A program made the position numbers and the translations under genes. From positions 3,658,001 to 3,722,000 of the forward strand of contig NW_025963555.1 of NCBI RefSeq assembly GCF_910591885.1: 64,000 bases of DNA, read 5' to 3'. The stretch comes from Bombus terrestris. Taxonomy: Eukaryota; Arthropoda; Insecta; Hymenoptera; Apidae. Positions within the stretch are counted from its first letter, which is position 1. Every line of letters begins with the position of its first letter. The notes beneath the pieces were generated by a model. It searched no databases, was not told the DNA's origin, and saw nothing but the letters and a program-made list of their open reading frames with translations. Shown here piece after piece: positions 29,799 through 39,934 of this stretch.

Positions 29799-32700
29799 GC
29801 AATGTCCCTATGTGCCAAACCGTTGGTTTGTGACACACCTTTACGCGTGACTCGCTCGCTGCGGTCACTCGAAAACTATAGCCTAACCTAAAACCAATCC
29901 GCCTTGCGTTCGTTATTCGATAAGGACGCGACTTACTTCAAATTTGCGAACGTGTCCGATCGGATGTGAAGTTGGACAAGGTTTTTACGAGCGTGCGGAG
30001 CGAGAGAGCAATGATCACAATTTCCAAGCTATACATGTACCTTATATTGCCTTGCATATATTTCCAGTTATTACCTAATTTAGACAGCGACATCGGACCT
30101 CACGTTGCACTGTACTGTGTGGAAATATTACTATTTCTGTAAAACTATTGATAAGCTATAAGCTTTTGTCAGTTGGCAATTCGATAACGACTTCCGGCTC
30201 CTCGGGCTGGGGAGATTATTTCAAAGTCCCTATGTGCCAAACCGTTGGTTGGTGACACACCTTTACGCGTCCCTCGCTCGCCATGCTCGCTCGAAAACTA
30301 TAGCCTAACCTAAAACTATTCCCTCTTGCGTTCGTTATACGATATGGAGGCGACTTATTTCAAATTTGGGAACGTGTCGAATCGGTTGTGAGGTTGGACT
30401 AGATTTTTTCGAGCGAGAGGAGCGAGCGAGCAACGATCACCATTTCCAAGCTATACATATACCTTATATTGCCTTGCACATATTTCCAGTTATTACCTAA
30501 TTTTGTCAGCGATTCCGGACCTCATGGTGCACTGTACTATGTGGAAATATTACTATTTATGTGAAACTATTCATAAACTGTAAACTTTTGTCAGTAGGCA
30601 ATGCGATAAAGACTTCCGGGTCCTCGGACTGGGGCAAATATTTCAATGTCCGATATGTGCCAAACCGTTGGTTTGTGACACACATTTACGCGTCCTTCGC
30701 TCGCTGCGCTCGCTCGAAAACTATAACCTAACCTAACACCAATCCCTCTTCTGTATGTTATTCGATATGGCGGCGACTTACTTCAAATTTGGGAACGTGT
30801 CGGATCGGTTGTGAGGTTGGACTAGACTTTTACGAGCGAGCGGAGCGAGACAGCAACGATCACAATTTCCAAGCTATACATATACCTTATATTGCCTTGC
30901 ATATATTTCGTGTTATTACCAAATTTTGACAGCGACTTCGGACCTCACGTTGCACTGTACTGTGTGGAAATATTACTATTTCTGTAAAACTATTGATAAG
31001 CTATAAACTTTTGTCAGTTGGCAATTCGATAAAGACTTCCGGCACCTCCGGCTGGTGGGAATATTTCAATGTTCCTATGTGCCATACCGTTGGTTTGTGA
31101 CACACCATTACGCGTTACTCGCCCACTGCGCTCGCTCGAAAAATATAGCCTAACCTGAAACCAATCCCTCTTGCGTTCCTTATTCGATAAGGAGGCGACT
31201 TATTTCAAATTGGCGAACGTGTCCGACAGGATGTGATGTAGGACAAGGTTTTTACGAGCGTGCGGAGCGAGCGAGCATCTTTAGAGTTTCCAAGCTGTAC
31301 ATAAACCTTATGTTTCCTTGCATATTTTTTCTGTTATTTCCTAATTTTGTTAGCGATGTCGGTCCACACGTTGCACTGCACTATGAGGAAATATAACTAT
31401 TTATGAAAACTATTGATAAACTATATGCTTTTGTCAGTAGGCAATTCGATAAGTGCTCCGGCTATTCAGGCTGGTGTGAATATTTCAATGTCCGTATGTG
31501 CCAAACCGTTGGTTTGTGACACACCGTTACGCGTCATTCGTTCGCTGCGCTCGCTCGCAAACTATAGCCTAACCAAAAACCAATTCCTCTTGCGTTCATT
31601 ATTCGATAACGACGCGACTTATTTCAAATTTTCGAACGTGTCCGATCGGTTGTGAGGTTGGACTAGATTTTTACGAGCGAGCGGGGGCGAGCGAGCAACG
31701 ATTACAATTTCCAAGCTATACATGTACCTTATATTGCCTTGCACATATTTCCTGTTATTGCCCAATTTCGTCAGAGATTTCGGACCTCACGTTGCATTGT
31801 ACTCTGTGGAAATATTACTATTTATGTAAAACTATTTATAAGCTATAAACTTTTGTCAGTAGGCAATTCGATGAAGACTACCGGCTCCTCGGGCTGCTGC
31901 GAATATTTCAATGTCCCTATGTGCCATACCGTTGGTTTGTGACACACCTCTACGCGTTACTCGCTCGCTGCGCTCGCTCGAAAAATATAGCCTAACCTAA
32001 AACCAATCCCTCTTGCGTTCCTTATTCGATAAGGAGGCGACTTATTTCAAATTTGCGAACGTGTCCGATAGGATGTGATGTTGGACAAGGTTTTTACGAG
32101 CGAGCGGAGCGAGCGAGCATCTTTACAGTTTCCACGCTGTACATAAACCTTATATTTCCTTGCATATTTTTTCTGTTATTTCCTAATTTTGTTAGCGATG
32201 TCGGTCCACACGTTGCACTGCACTATGAGGAAATATAACTATTTATGAAAACTATTGATAAACTATATGCTTTTGTCAGTAGGCAATTCGATAAGTGCTC
32301 CGGCTATTCAGGCTGGTGTGAATATTTCAATGTCCGTATGTGCCAAACCGTTGGTTTGTGACACACCGTTACGCGTCATTCGTTCGCTGCGCTCGCTCGC
32401 AAACTATAGCCTAACCAAAAACCAATTCCTCTTGCGTTCCTTATACGATAACGACGCGACTTATTTCAAATTTTCGAACGTGTCCGATCGGATGTGAGGT
32501 TGGACTAGATTTTTACGAGCGAGCGGGGGCGAGCGAGCAACGATTACAATTTCCAAGCTATACATGTACCTTATATTGCCTTGCACATATTTCCTGTTAT
32601 TGCCCAATTTCGTCAGAGATTTCGGACCTCACGTTGCATTGTACTCTGTGGAAATATTACTATTTATGTAAAACTATTGATAAGCTATAAACTTTTGTCA

Positions 32701-33280
32701 GTAGGCAATTCGATGAAGACTACCGGCTCCTCGGGCTGCTGCGAATATTTCAATGAACCTATGTGCCATACCGTTGGTTTGTGACACACCTTTACGCGTA
32801 ACTCGCTCGCTGCGCACGCTCGAAAAATATAGCCTAACCTAAAACCAATCCATCTTGCGTTCCTTATTCGATAAGGAGGCGACTTATTTCAAATTTGCGA
32901 ACGTGTCCGATAGGATGTGATGTTGGACAAGGTTTTTACGAGCGAGCGGAGCGAGCGAGCATTTTTACAGTTTCCACGCTGTACATAAACCTTATATTTC
33001 CTTGCATATATTTTCTGTTATTACCTAATTTTGTTAGCGATGTCGGTCCACACGTTGCACTGCACTATGAGGAAATATAACTATTTATGAAAACTATTGT
33101 TAAACTATAAGCTGTTGTCAGTAGGCAATTCGATAAATGCTCCGGCTAATCTGACTGGTGTGAATATTTCAATGTCCGTATGTTCCAAACCGTTGGTTTG
33201 TGACACACCTTTATGCGTCCCTCGTTCGCTGGGCTCGCTGCAAAACTATAGCCTAATCAAAAACCAATCACTCTTGCGTT
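29799..33280. repeat. Higher-order repeat B, copy 2
   Basis: Partner of 24,745-28,225. The match ends near 33,280, where copy 2 reads TTATTCGATAAGGACGCGAC and copy 1 reads TTATACGTTATGGAGGTGAC. Confidence 0.8.
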
Positions 33281-35325
33281 CGTTATTCGATAAGGACGCG
33301 ACTTATTTCAAATTTGCGAACGTGTCGGATCGGTTGTGAGGTTGGACTAGATTTTTACGAGGGAGCGGAGAGAGCGAGCAACGTTTACATTTTCTAAGTT
33401 ATGCATATACGTTATTTTGCATTGCATATATTTCCTGTTATTACTTAATTTTGTTAACGATGTCGGACCACACGTTGCACTGTACTGTGTGGAAATATTA
33501 CTATTTATGTAAAAGTATTGATAAGCTATAAGCTTTTGTCAGTAGGCAATTCGATAAATGCTCCGGCTAATCTGGCTGGTGTGAATATTTCAATGTCCGT
33601 ATGTGCCAAACCGTTGGTTTGTGACACACCTTTACGCGTCCCTCTCTCGCTCGGCTCGCTGCAAAACTATAGAATAATTAACAAACCATCATTCTTGCGT
33701 TCGTTATGCTATAAGGACGCGACTTATTTCAAATTTGCGAACGTGTCGGATCGGTTGTGCGGTTGGACTAGATTTTTACGAGCGAGCGGACCGAGCGAGC
33801 AACGATTACAATATCCATGCTATACATATTCCGTATATTGCCTTGCATATATTTCCAGTTATCACCAGGTTTTGACAGCGATTTCGGACCTCACGTTGCA
33901 CTGTACTATGTGGAAATATTACTACTTATGTAAAACTATTGATAAACTGTAAACTTTTATCAGTAGGCAATAGGATAAAGACTTCCGGCTCCTCGGGCTG
34001 GTGGGAATATTTCAAAGTCCCTATGTGGCAAACCGTTGGTTTGTGACACACCTTTATGCGTCCCTCCCTTACTGCGCTCGCTCGAAAAATATAGCCTAAC
34101 CTAAAACCAATCCCTCTTGCGTACCTTATTCGATAAGGAGGCGACTTATTTAAAATTTGCGAACGTGTCCGATGGGTTGTGAGGTTGTACAAGATTTTTA
34201 GGAGCGAGCGGAACGAGCGAGCAACGATTAAATTTTCCATGCTATACCTGTACCTTATATTGCCTTGCACATATTTCCTGTTATTGCCCAATTTCGTCAG
34301 AGATTTCGGATCTCACGTTGCATTGTACTCTGTGGAAATATTACTACTTATGTAAAACTATTGATAAACTAAAAGCTTTTGTCAGTAGTCAATGCGAAAA
34401 AGACTTCCGGCTCCTCGGGCTGGTGCGAATATTTCAATGTCCCTATTTGCCATACCGCTGGCTTGTGACACAACTTTACGCGTCCCTAGTTCGCTGCGCT
34501 CGCTCGAAAACTATAGCCTAACCTAAAACCAATTCCCCTTGCGTTCGTTATTCGATATAGTGGCGACTTATTTCAAATTTGCGAACGTGTCCGATCGGAT
34601 GTGATGTTGGGCAAGGTTTCTACGAGCGAGCGGAGCGAGCGAGCATCTTTACAATTTCCAAGGTGTACATATACCTTATATTTCCTTGCATATATTTCCT
34701 GTTAATACCAATGTGTGTCAGCGATTTCGGACTTCACGCTGCACTGTATTGTGTGGAAATATTACTATTTACGGAAAAATATTGATAAACTGTAAACTTT
34801 TGTCATGAGGTAATTCTAGGAAGACTTCCGGGTCCTCGGGCTGCTGCGAATATTTCAATGTCCCTATGTGACCAACTGCTGGTTTGTGACACACCTATAC
34901 GCATCCCTCGCTCGCTGCGCTCGCTCGAAAACTATAGCCTAAGCTAAAACTAATCCCCCTTGCGTTCGTTATTCGATAAAGAGGCGACTTATTTCAAGTT
35001 TGCAAACGTGTCCGATCGGATATGATGTTGGACAAGGTTTTTACGAGCGAGCTGTGCGAGCGAGCATCTTTACAATTTCCAAGCTGTACATATACCTTAT
35101 ATTTCCTTGCATATATTTCCTGTTAATACCAAAGTTTGTCAGCGATTTCGGACTTCACGCTGCACTGTACTATGTGGAAATATTACTATTTACGGAAAAC
35201 TATTGATAAACTGTAAACTTTGTTCATGAGGTAATTCTATGAAGACTTCCGGCTCCTCGGGCTGGTGCGAATATTTCTATGTCCCTATGTGCCTAACCGT
35301 TGGTTTGTGACACACTTTTACGCGT

Positions 35326-36617
35326 TCATTTTAATTTTTTCTAATATTCTTTCTATATACCTGCTCTGATGAATGAATATTGAACCATCTTGTAATCTAT
35401 TAATTTCAAGTCGAAGAAAACTCTTTACCTCTTTCGTACTCGTAATTTTGAATTCTTTATTTAAATCACTCTTAAATTTATCGATTATACATTCGTCCGA
35501 AGCTACTACCAGTCCATCGTCTACGTATTTGGTCATCAATATTAATTTGTCATCTTCTGTATAAAAATAAAAACAAGGATCTGCGTTACTCTGATTGAAT
35601 TTTAGATTTGAAATAAATTTTGTGAAACGTTCCGTCCAACATCTTGGCATTTAAGGCATTAAGGCATATAGGCATATAGGCTTTTTAACAATTTACAAAC
35701 GCGATTCGTACCATCATCGTAACCTTGAGGTTATTTCATATAGATGTCTTCTTTCAGACTTCCATATGAAAATGTGGTTTTAATGTCAAACTGTCGAAGG
35801 TGTAAATTATTTTAGCAGCAATACTGAGCATTAATCTAATTGTATCAAACCGAGCAACGGGACTGTAGGTTTCTTTATAATCTATGCCTCCTTTCTGCGA
35901 ACACCCTTTTATTACAAGTCGCGCTTTGTATCGTTCCGAATTGTCCGGATTTAGCTTTACCGTTAAAACCTACCTATTACCGAGTATCTTTTGATCTCTT
36001 GGTTTTTCCACAAGAATCCACGTCTTATTTTCATAGTGCGATTTCATTTCATCATTCATAGCCTTTCCCATAACTCCTTCTTCTCGGATCTCATCGCTTC
36101 GTTAAAATCTACTGGTAATTTTTCCGCTACGTATGTTACTGGGTTACCATAAAAATCGGTTCGCTTGATCTTACCCCTATCTCTGAATTTTCTCATATTC
36201 TCGCTAGTTATAAAAGGTTGTTTTTCAGGTTCACTCTCTGCACTTTCATTCGTACATACTCTATCGCTCTGTCCACGCACATTTTCGCGCTCGACAATTT
36301 TCGGTAAACTTAAATTAACGAATTTTTCAGTTTCTAGTTCGGGCTTAAATATTACGTCACGGCTCAATATTACATTTCTTACGGTCGGCACGTACACGCG
36401 ATACCCTCGTCCGTCATCTAGATAGCCTACCAAATATCCTTTGCTAGCCTTTTTGTCCAATTTCCTTCTCTTTTCCGCAGGTATGTGTGCGAAGCATTCA
36501 GTACCGAAAACTCTAAACTTTTCTACATTTGGCGGTTTCCCGTACCACAGTTCATATGGTGTTTTCTTGTCTTGTCTTGTCGGCTCGGTCTTATTTATGA
36601 CATGCACTGCAGTGTTC
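35326..36617 (-). pseudogene. Copia integrase C-terminus and reverse transcriptase remnant
   Basis: On the minus strand from about 36,619 the translation resumes at NTAVHVIN, with KTPYELWYGKPPNVEKFRVF and KRRKLDKKASKGYLVGY, the usual C-terminal part of copia integrase. Reverse transcriptase follows with YKARLVIKGC and ETYSPVARFDTIR near 35,860 and the catalytic YVDD near 35,525. A TAG interrupts the first reverse transcriptase block near 35,970. Coding decays between about 35,640 and 35,770, where a short GGCATATA repeat is present. The frame continues to RYIERILEKI, after which satellite begins. The frame upstream of 36,619 that appears joined to it is inserted sequence, not copia. Confidence 0.9.
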
Positions 36618-36621
36618 ATGG

Positions 36622-36868
36622 TGTAGAGGTGTGTGTGTGGCTTTATGTTGTTGTCGGCGATAGTAGTAGTTGCCGGCTGTAGATGCCGCTGCTGGGGCAC
36701 TGCTGATTATTCTTTTATTTTGATGCGTTGCAGAAAAATAGGATCACGGGCGCCGGGAATCGAATCCGGGTCCCGAACGTTCGTAACCTAGAGCGCTAAC
36801 CACTTCGCTACCGTGTCCGTTACTTAGTTAGTGTCGTATAGCGGTATTTGTTGTCGAGTGCCGCTACA
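36622..36868 (-). mobile_element. 247-bp insertion with LTR-like ends and a tRNA-like core
   Basis: Read on the minus strand it begins TGTAGCGGCACTCGAC and ends CACACACCTCTACA, so the termini are TGTAG...CTACA. It splits copia integrase: coding before it reads to about 36,873 and resumes at 36,619. It is flanked by a perfect 4-bp direct repeat (plus-strand ATGG at 36,618-36,621 and 36,869-36,872), which marks it as a discrete insertion. Short TG...CA ends and a 4-bp duplication fit a solo LTR or a miniature LTR element; the tRNA-like core fits a SINE. No poly-A tail is visible at either end. The start TGTAGCGGCAC recurs elsewhere in the window. Confidence 0.8.
36745..36820 (-). other. tRNA-like sequence with A and B boxes
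   Basis: On the minus strand a 76-nt stretch resembles a tRNA. An A-box-like TAGCGAAGTGG lies at 36,800-36,810 and a B-box-like GGATTCGATTCCC at 36,755-36,767. The T arm can pair at four of five positions, the D stem as GCG/CGC, and acceptor halves ACGGACA and CGCCCGT pair at five of seven. The anticodon stem does not pair cleanly, so this is probably not a working tRNA. It may act as an internal RNA polymerase III promoter within the surrounding 247-bp insertion. Confidence 0.65.
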
Positions 36869-36918
36869 ATGGCTTGGACCTACAAAAACAGCGGTAGATT
36901 AGATTTCGAATATAACAT

Positions 36919-38766
36919 CTACCGTCCTGCTTCTACTATTATTCTATTTTCTCTTTCTGCGACGCCATTCTGTTCAGGAGTGTGTGGGACGTTAATCGTA
37001 TGCTTAATTCCCTGACTTCTTAAAAATTCTTTAACCTCCTTATTTTTGAATTCCTTCCCTCCATTACTATGAATTTCTTTGATCTTATCATTGAATTGAT
37101 TTTCGACTTCTAGGCAAAAAGTTTTTAACTTCTCGATTACTTCTGACTTATGTCGTAAGAAGTAAATCTTTGTGAATTTAGAAAAATCAACTTTAAACGC
37201 AAGAAAATACAATTTCTTGCCTAATGACTCGACTTCCATAGGTCCACATACATCCGTATAAATAATTTCGCGTGGTTTAGTCGCACGCTTGGTTTTCTCG
37301 TGAAAACTCGATCTATGGTGTTTTCCGTACGCGCAACCTTCACAGAAAAAGTTACTATCCTCTACAACTTTTATATTTGAATTCTTTAAAAATTCCTTAA
37401 CGTGTCTGATGTTTTGATGACATAGCCGTTCGTGCCATAACTGCAGTGTGTCCGCGTTTGACTCCGCTCTATTGCTAAGATTACAAACTGATGGTATGAT
37501 AACTCTCATGTCGACCTTATATAAATTTCCAATAACAGAACCCCTTGCTATTATTTTCTGATTTTGTAAAAACATGTAGTTTTTCCCTTCCCTTAGAATA
37601 GAGAAATCTATACCCCTTCTTGCAACGGATCTAACGGAAAATAGATTTCTTTTCATACCTGGTACATACAAGACATCGTTCATTGTACATGCTACCCATT
37701 TGCCGTCCACAAAAGTCTCTACCTTGACTTTTCCTTTGCCGTACGCATCCATGAACGTACCATTGCCGATTTCTATCATTACCGTGTTATCGAATTTTTC
37801 GAAGACGCTGAACCATTCTTGTCGTCCTGTCATGTGATTCGTAGCTCCTGAGTCGATTATCCAAGCATCATGGTTCGCCACTTGTATCGTTGAGGTGCTT
37901 CCTAATAGACCAATTCCGCTGTGATTTCGATTTTCATTTCTGGGTTCCTGGTTGTCTCTGCTGTTGTTTCCTTTCTTATTTTTGAAGCAATTTTTGCCGG
38001 TGTGGCCTTTCCTTTTGCATGTAAAGCATCTAAAGCAATCCTTCCTTAGATGACCAAGTTTTCCACAGTTGAAATAGCTTGGTCCTTGTTTCTCGTATTC
38101 GCGTTTGCTTGACTGCTTCTGCTGTTCTCTTTTATAATTGTTACCTTTTGTTACCAGCGCCACCGATGTTTCCTGGTCGTCTTTCTTCCATCTGATTTCT
38201 TCCGTCATCAGCCTGGTACTAAGCCTGTCTAAGGTCTTCTTTTCTTCTTCCACTAAATCCCACGCACTGTGAAAATGGTCAAATTTGTTCGGTAACACCG
38301 ATAAAATGCGTGTTATCAGCATTTTCTCGCCAATTTCACTCCCAAGAGCTTTCATCTTCGCCGCTATCAATTCCAACTTTGATAAGTTGTAAGGTACATT
38401 TTCAGATTCTTCCCATTTAAAATTGAAGAACTGCTTCTGGACCATACTTAGATTCTGATCCGACTTCATGTCATATACTGTATTCAACTTTTTCCACATA
38501 TCATGTGCTGTTGTGCAACATAAAAGAAGATCCAACGGTTTCCTTCCTATTGAGGTCACAATTAATTTTCTCGCTAGCCGATCTGCCTTCAAAAATCTTT
38601 TACGGGCGATTTCTTTCTCCGCACTGTTACCTGGATGACACAGATTCCCTTCACACACGTTGATCAGGTCGTCATCTTCCTCCAAAAGTGTACGCATGAC
38701 AAAACGCCACTGGAGCCAGTTTTCTTCGCCACGTAACATCTCGATCTTCGCATTTGCTGATTCCAT
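36919..38766 (-). CDS. Copia gag-protease-integrase polyprotein (partial)
   Basis: An open frame of about 615 residues, taken from the ATG at 38,766 (MESANAKIEML); the frame is open ten codons further but only from a GTG. Order: gag N-terminal region with LRGEENWLQWRF; two zinc knuckles near residues 230-265 (CGKLGHLRKDC and CKRKGHTGKNC, the first lacking its first cysteine in the form FNCGKLGH); aspartic protease WIIDSGATNHM near 300; GAG-pre-integrase LWHERLCHQN; integrase with TDVCGP and a terminal GVAERENRIIVEAGR. The integrase second catalytic position reads HSNGGKEF where the family has Asp-Asn-Gly, so an Asp to Asn change is likely. Two stops (TAG after EAGR and TAG 14 codons later) precede the insertion at 36,868. 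It encodes capsid, processing and integration functions, but the element is no longer complete. Confidence 0.92.
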   Translation of the reverse strand: MESANAKIEMLRGEENWLQWRFVMRTLLEEDDDLINVCEGNLCHPGNSAEKEIARKRFLKADRLARKLIVTSIGRKPLDLLLCCTTAHDMWKKLNTVYDMKSDQNLSMVQKQFFNFKWEESENVPYNLSKLELIAAKMKALGSEIGEKMLITRILSVLPNKFDHFHSAWDLVEEEKKTLDRLSTRLMTEEIRWKKDDQETSVALVTKGNNYKREQQKQSSKREYEKQGPSYFNCGKLGHLRKDCFRCFTCKRKGHTGKNCFKNKKGNNSRDNQEPRNENRNHSGIGLLGSTSTIQVANHDAWIIDSGATNHMTGRQEWFSVFEKFDNTVMIEIGNGTFMDAYGKGKVKVETFVDGKWVACTMNDVLYVPGMKRNLFSVRSVARRGIDFSILREGKNYMFLQNQKIIARGSVIGNLYKVDMRVIIPSVCNLSNRAESNADTLQLWHERLCHQNIRHVKEFLKNSNIKVVEDSNFFCEGCAYGKHHRSSFHEKTKRATKPREIIYTDVCGPMEVESLGKKLYFLAFKVDFSKFTKIYFLRHKSEVIEKLKTFCLEVENQFNDKIKEIHSNGGKEFKNKEVKEFLRSQGIKHTINVPHTPEQNGVAERENRIIVEAGR

Positions 38767-38844
38767 TTTATCACTATCACTTACTTTACTACGCACAATA
38801 CTTTGACAATTTATTCACTTCGCGTTGCTATCTTATACTTTACA

Positions 38845-38861
38845 GCCCTGGGCCCATAACC
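38845..38861 (-). promoter_or_regulatory. Copia primer binding site
   Basis: Directly downstream of the 5' LTR on the minus strand the sequence reads GGTTATGGGCCCAGGGC. A GGTTATGGGCCCAG start is typical of copia elements primed by a tRNA fragment. Its position next to the LTR end supports both the LTR boundary and the element's orientation. Confidence 0.8.
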
Positions 38862-39152
38862 TGTTGAGGTTAATCGGTATATAAAGAGAGAAAAACGCGT
38901 GGATAAAGTGTAAGGTACAAAATATATTTGATTTGATAGTGAAGTGTAGGAATACAACTTGAGCTGGTCTAGATCCGCAAGCTAGCAGTGTTACCTTATA
39001 ATTGAAAACCCCGAAGCCAACGTCGCCTGTCTACTGTTTATGGTCTGCCTCCCTGCTATTCTTTTGTTTATATGCTGTCGATGGCTTCAGTACTTGAGAA
39101 AACTGAAAATACCAGATGTGGAGTTTTCCTAGAAGTGGTGAGCACTTCAACA
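38862..39152 (-). repeat. Copia 5' LTR
   Basis: A 291-bp segment bounded by TGTTGA...TCAACA. It is homologous, in reverse orientation, to 44,944-45,246, with shared blocks such as AAACGCGTGGATAAAGTGTA, CCGAAGCCAACGTCGCCTGT and ATGGTCTGCCTCCCTGCTAT. The matching partner LTR of this element is missing because the left part of the element has been lost at the satellite junction. Confidence 0.9.
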
Positions 39153-39934
39153 TTTATGACATCAGATGTCAAATATAACGAGCATCGAATTGTCTGTAAG
39201 TGTGCCATAGAAACGGAGATTCGTTGGTTCGAATATTTAATACTGAATATGCAAAACTGGAAATACGCAGGGTTCGGCTGGGTCCCGATTTTACACGCAT
39301 CAAACCGGATAACGTGCACTGTATTTGGCAGCAAATTTGGAATATAACGAGCCTCTAATTGTAGCCATATGTGGCATAAAATCGGAGATACGTCGGTTTG
39401 AATATACGAAACTGCAACTACGCTGGATCTGGCTGGGCCCAGATTTTACATAGTGTAAACCGGATGATGTGCACTGTACTTGGCATCAGATGTGGAATAT
39501 AACGCGCATCGTATGGCCAATGTTTTTGCAAAACAAGCGGAGATACCTTGATTCGAATATGTAAGCATTAATATCCAAAACTGCAGTCACGCTGGATTTC
39601 ACCCAGTCCAGTCTTGACAATGTGCAAACGGGATGATGTGCGCTGTATTTGACAGCAAATGTGCAATATTACGTGCATCCTATTGTCGACATACCTACAA
39701 TGGATACGGAGATACTTTCACTTGAATATTTAGGCTTGAATATGTAAAAATACAAATACGCTGGATTTGACTCGGTCCGTATTTAACACTGCTTAAACCA
39801 GATGAAGCGCTCTGTATATGGCAGTCAATGTGGAATATAACGCGCATCGTATTGTCGACATATGTGCTATAGAAGCCGAGATACGTTGGGTTGAATATTT
39901 AAGCCTGAATAAGTTGAACTGCAATTGCCCGCTA
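39153..39934 (+). repeat. Diverged ~169-bp satellite, block 1
   Basis: Degenerate tandem monomers. The marker GGCAGCAAATGTGGAATATAA-type sequence recurs at about 39,329, 39,480, 39,649 and 39,820, spacings of 151-171 bp. Other landmarks are GGAGATACGTTGATTTGAAT, GAATATGCAAAACTGCAATT and CGCTGGATTTGACACGGTCC. Short reading frames here are incidental. The block ends at the mariner insertion. Confidence 0.88.

Larger units (their letters stand above)
1..35325. repeat. Satellite array, ~421-bp monomer, about 84 copies
   Basis: Head-to-tail copies with a spacing of 419-422 bp: the conserved core ACGAGCGAGCGGAGCGAGCG begins near 104, 526, 948 and 1,370 and so on to about 35,040. Landmarks in order are a CTCGCTCGCTGCGCTCGCTC arm, GCCTAACCTAAAACCAATCC, a GTGTCGGATCGG block, the GAGC arm, ATACCTTATATTGCCTTGCA, TTTTGTCAG, TTGTCAGTAGGCAAT, CTTCCGGCTCCTCGGGCTGG and CCAAACCGTTGG. 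The array fills the left edge, so its true length is unknown, and it ends abruptly at a copia fragment. The unit length is not a multiple of three and reading frames occur on both strands, so I see no coding function. The role is unknown; centromeric or subtelomeric satellite are the obvious options. Confidence 0.97.
17125..35325. repeat. Satellite subfamily domain B
   Basis: From about 17,124 the variants change to AATATTACTATTT, GGCAATTCGATAAAGAC or GGCAATTCGATAAGTGC, and commonly a palindromic CAAACCGTTGGTTTG. Domain B holds more divergent monomer types than domain A, for example the TCATTCGTTCGCTGCGC and CGTTCGCTGGGCTCGCTG forms. The last monomers (about 33,300-35,325) are the most diverged, as expected at an array edge. 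Confidence 0.85.
35326..39152 (-). mobile_element. Ty1/copia retrotransposon, minus strand, 3' part missing
   Basis: In order on the minus strand: 5' LTR, primer site, gag-protease-integrase frame, interrupted integrase, then a decayed reverse transcriptase. The element stops at 35,326 within reverse transcriptase, where satellite DNA begins, so RNase H and the 3' LTR are missing. A solo LTR of the same family lies at 44,944-45,246. The element is dead: integrase is broken by an insertion, several stops are present, and the 3' end is gone. Confidence 0.93.

Noticed and set aside
1..35325. Dozens of short reading frames with recurrent peptides, up to 147 codons
   Set aside because: They recur at monomer spacing on both strands, shift frame between copies because the unit is not a multiple of three, and have no start or domain context. 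They are by-products of the satellite.
1..35325. CRISPR-like array
   Set aside because: The repeat has no short repeat plus variable spacer pattern. The whole 421-bp unit is repeated, and the genome is eukaryotic.
1..35325. CENP-B box in the satellite
   Set aside because: I looked for a TTCG....A..CGGG pattern in the monomer and found no convincing match.
36056..36700. A single 214-codon gene beginning at 36,700
   Set aside because: Its first 27 codons belong to the 247-bp insertion; the copia integrase coding starts at about 36,619.
36745..36820. A functional host tRNA gene
   Set aside because: The anticodon stem does not pair and the acceptor stem has two mismatches. It sits inside a mobile insertion with target duplications.
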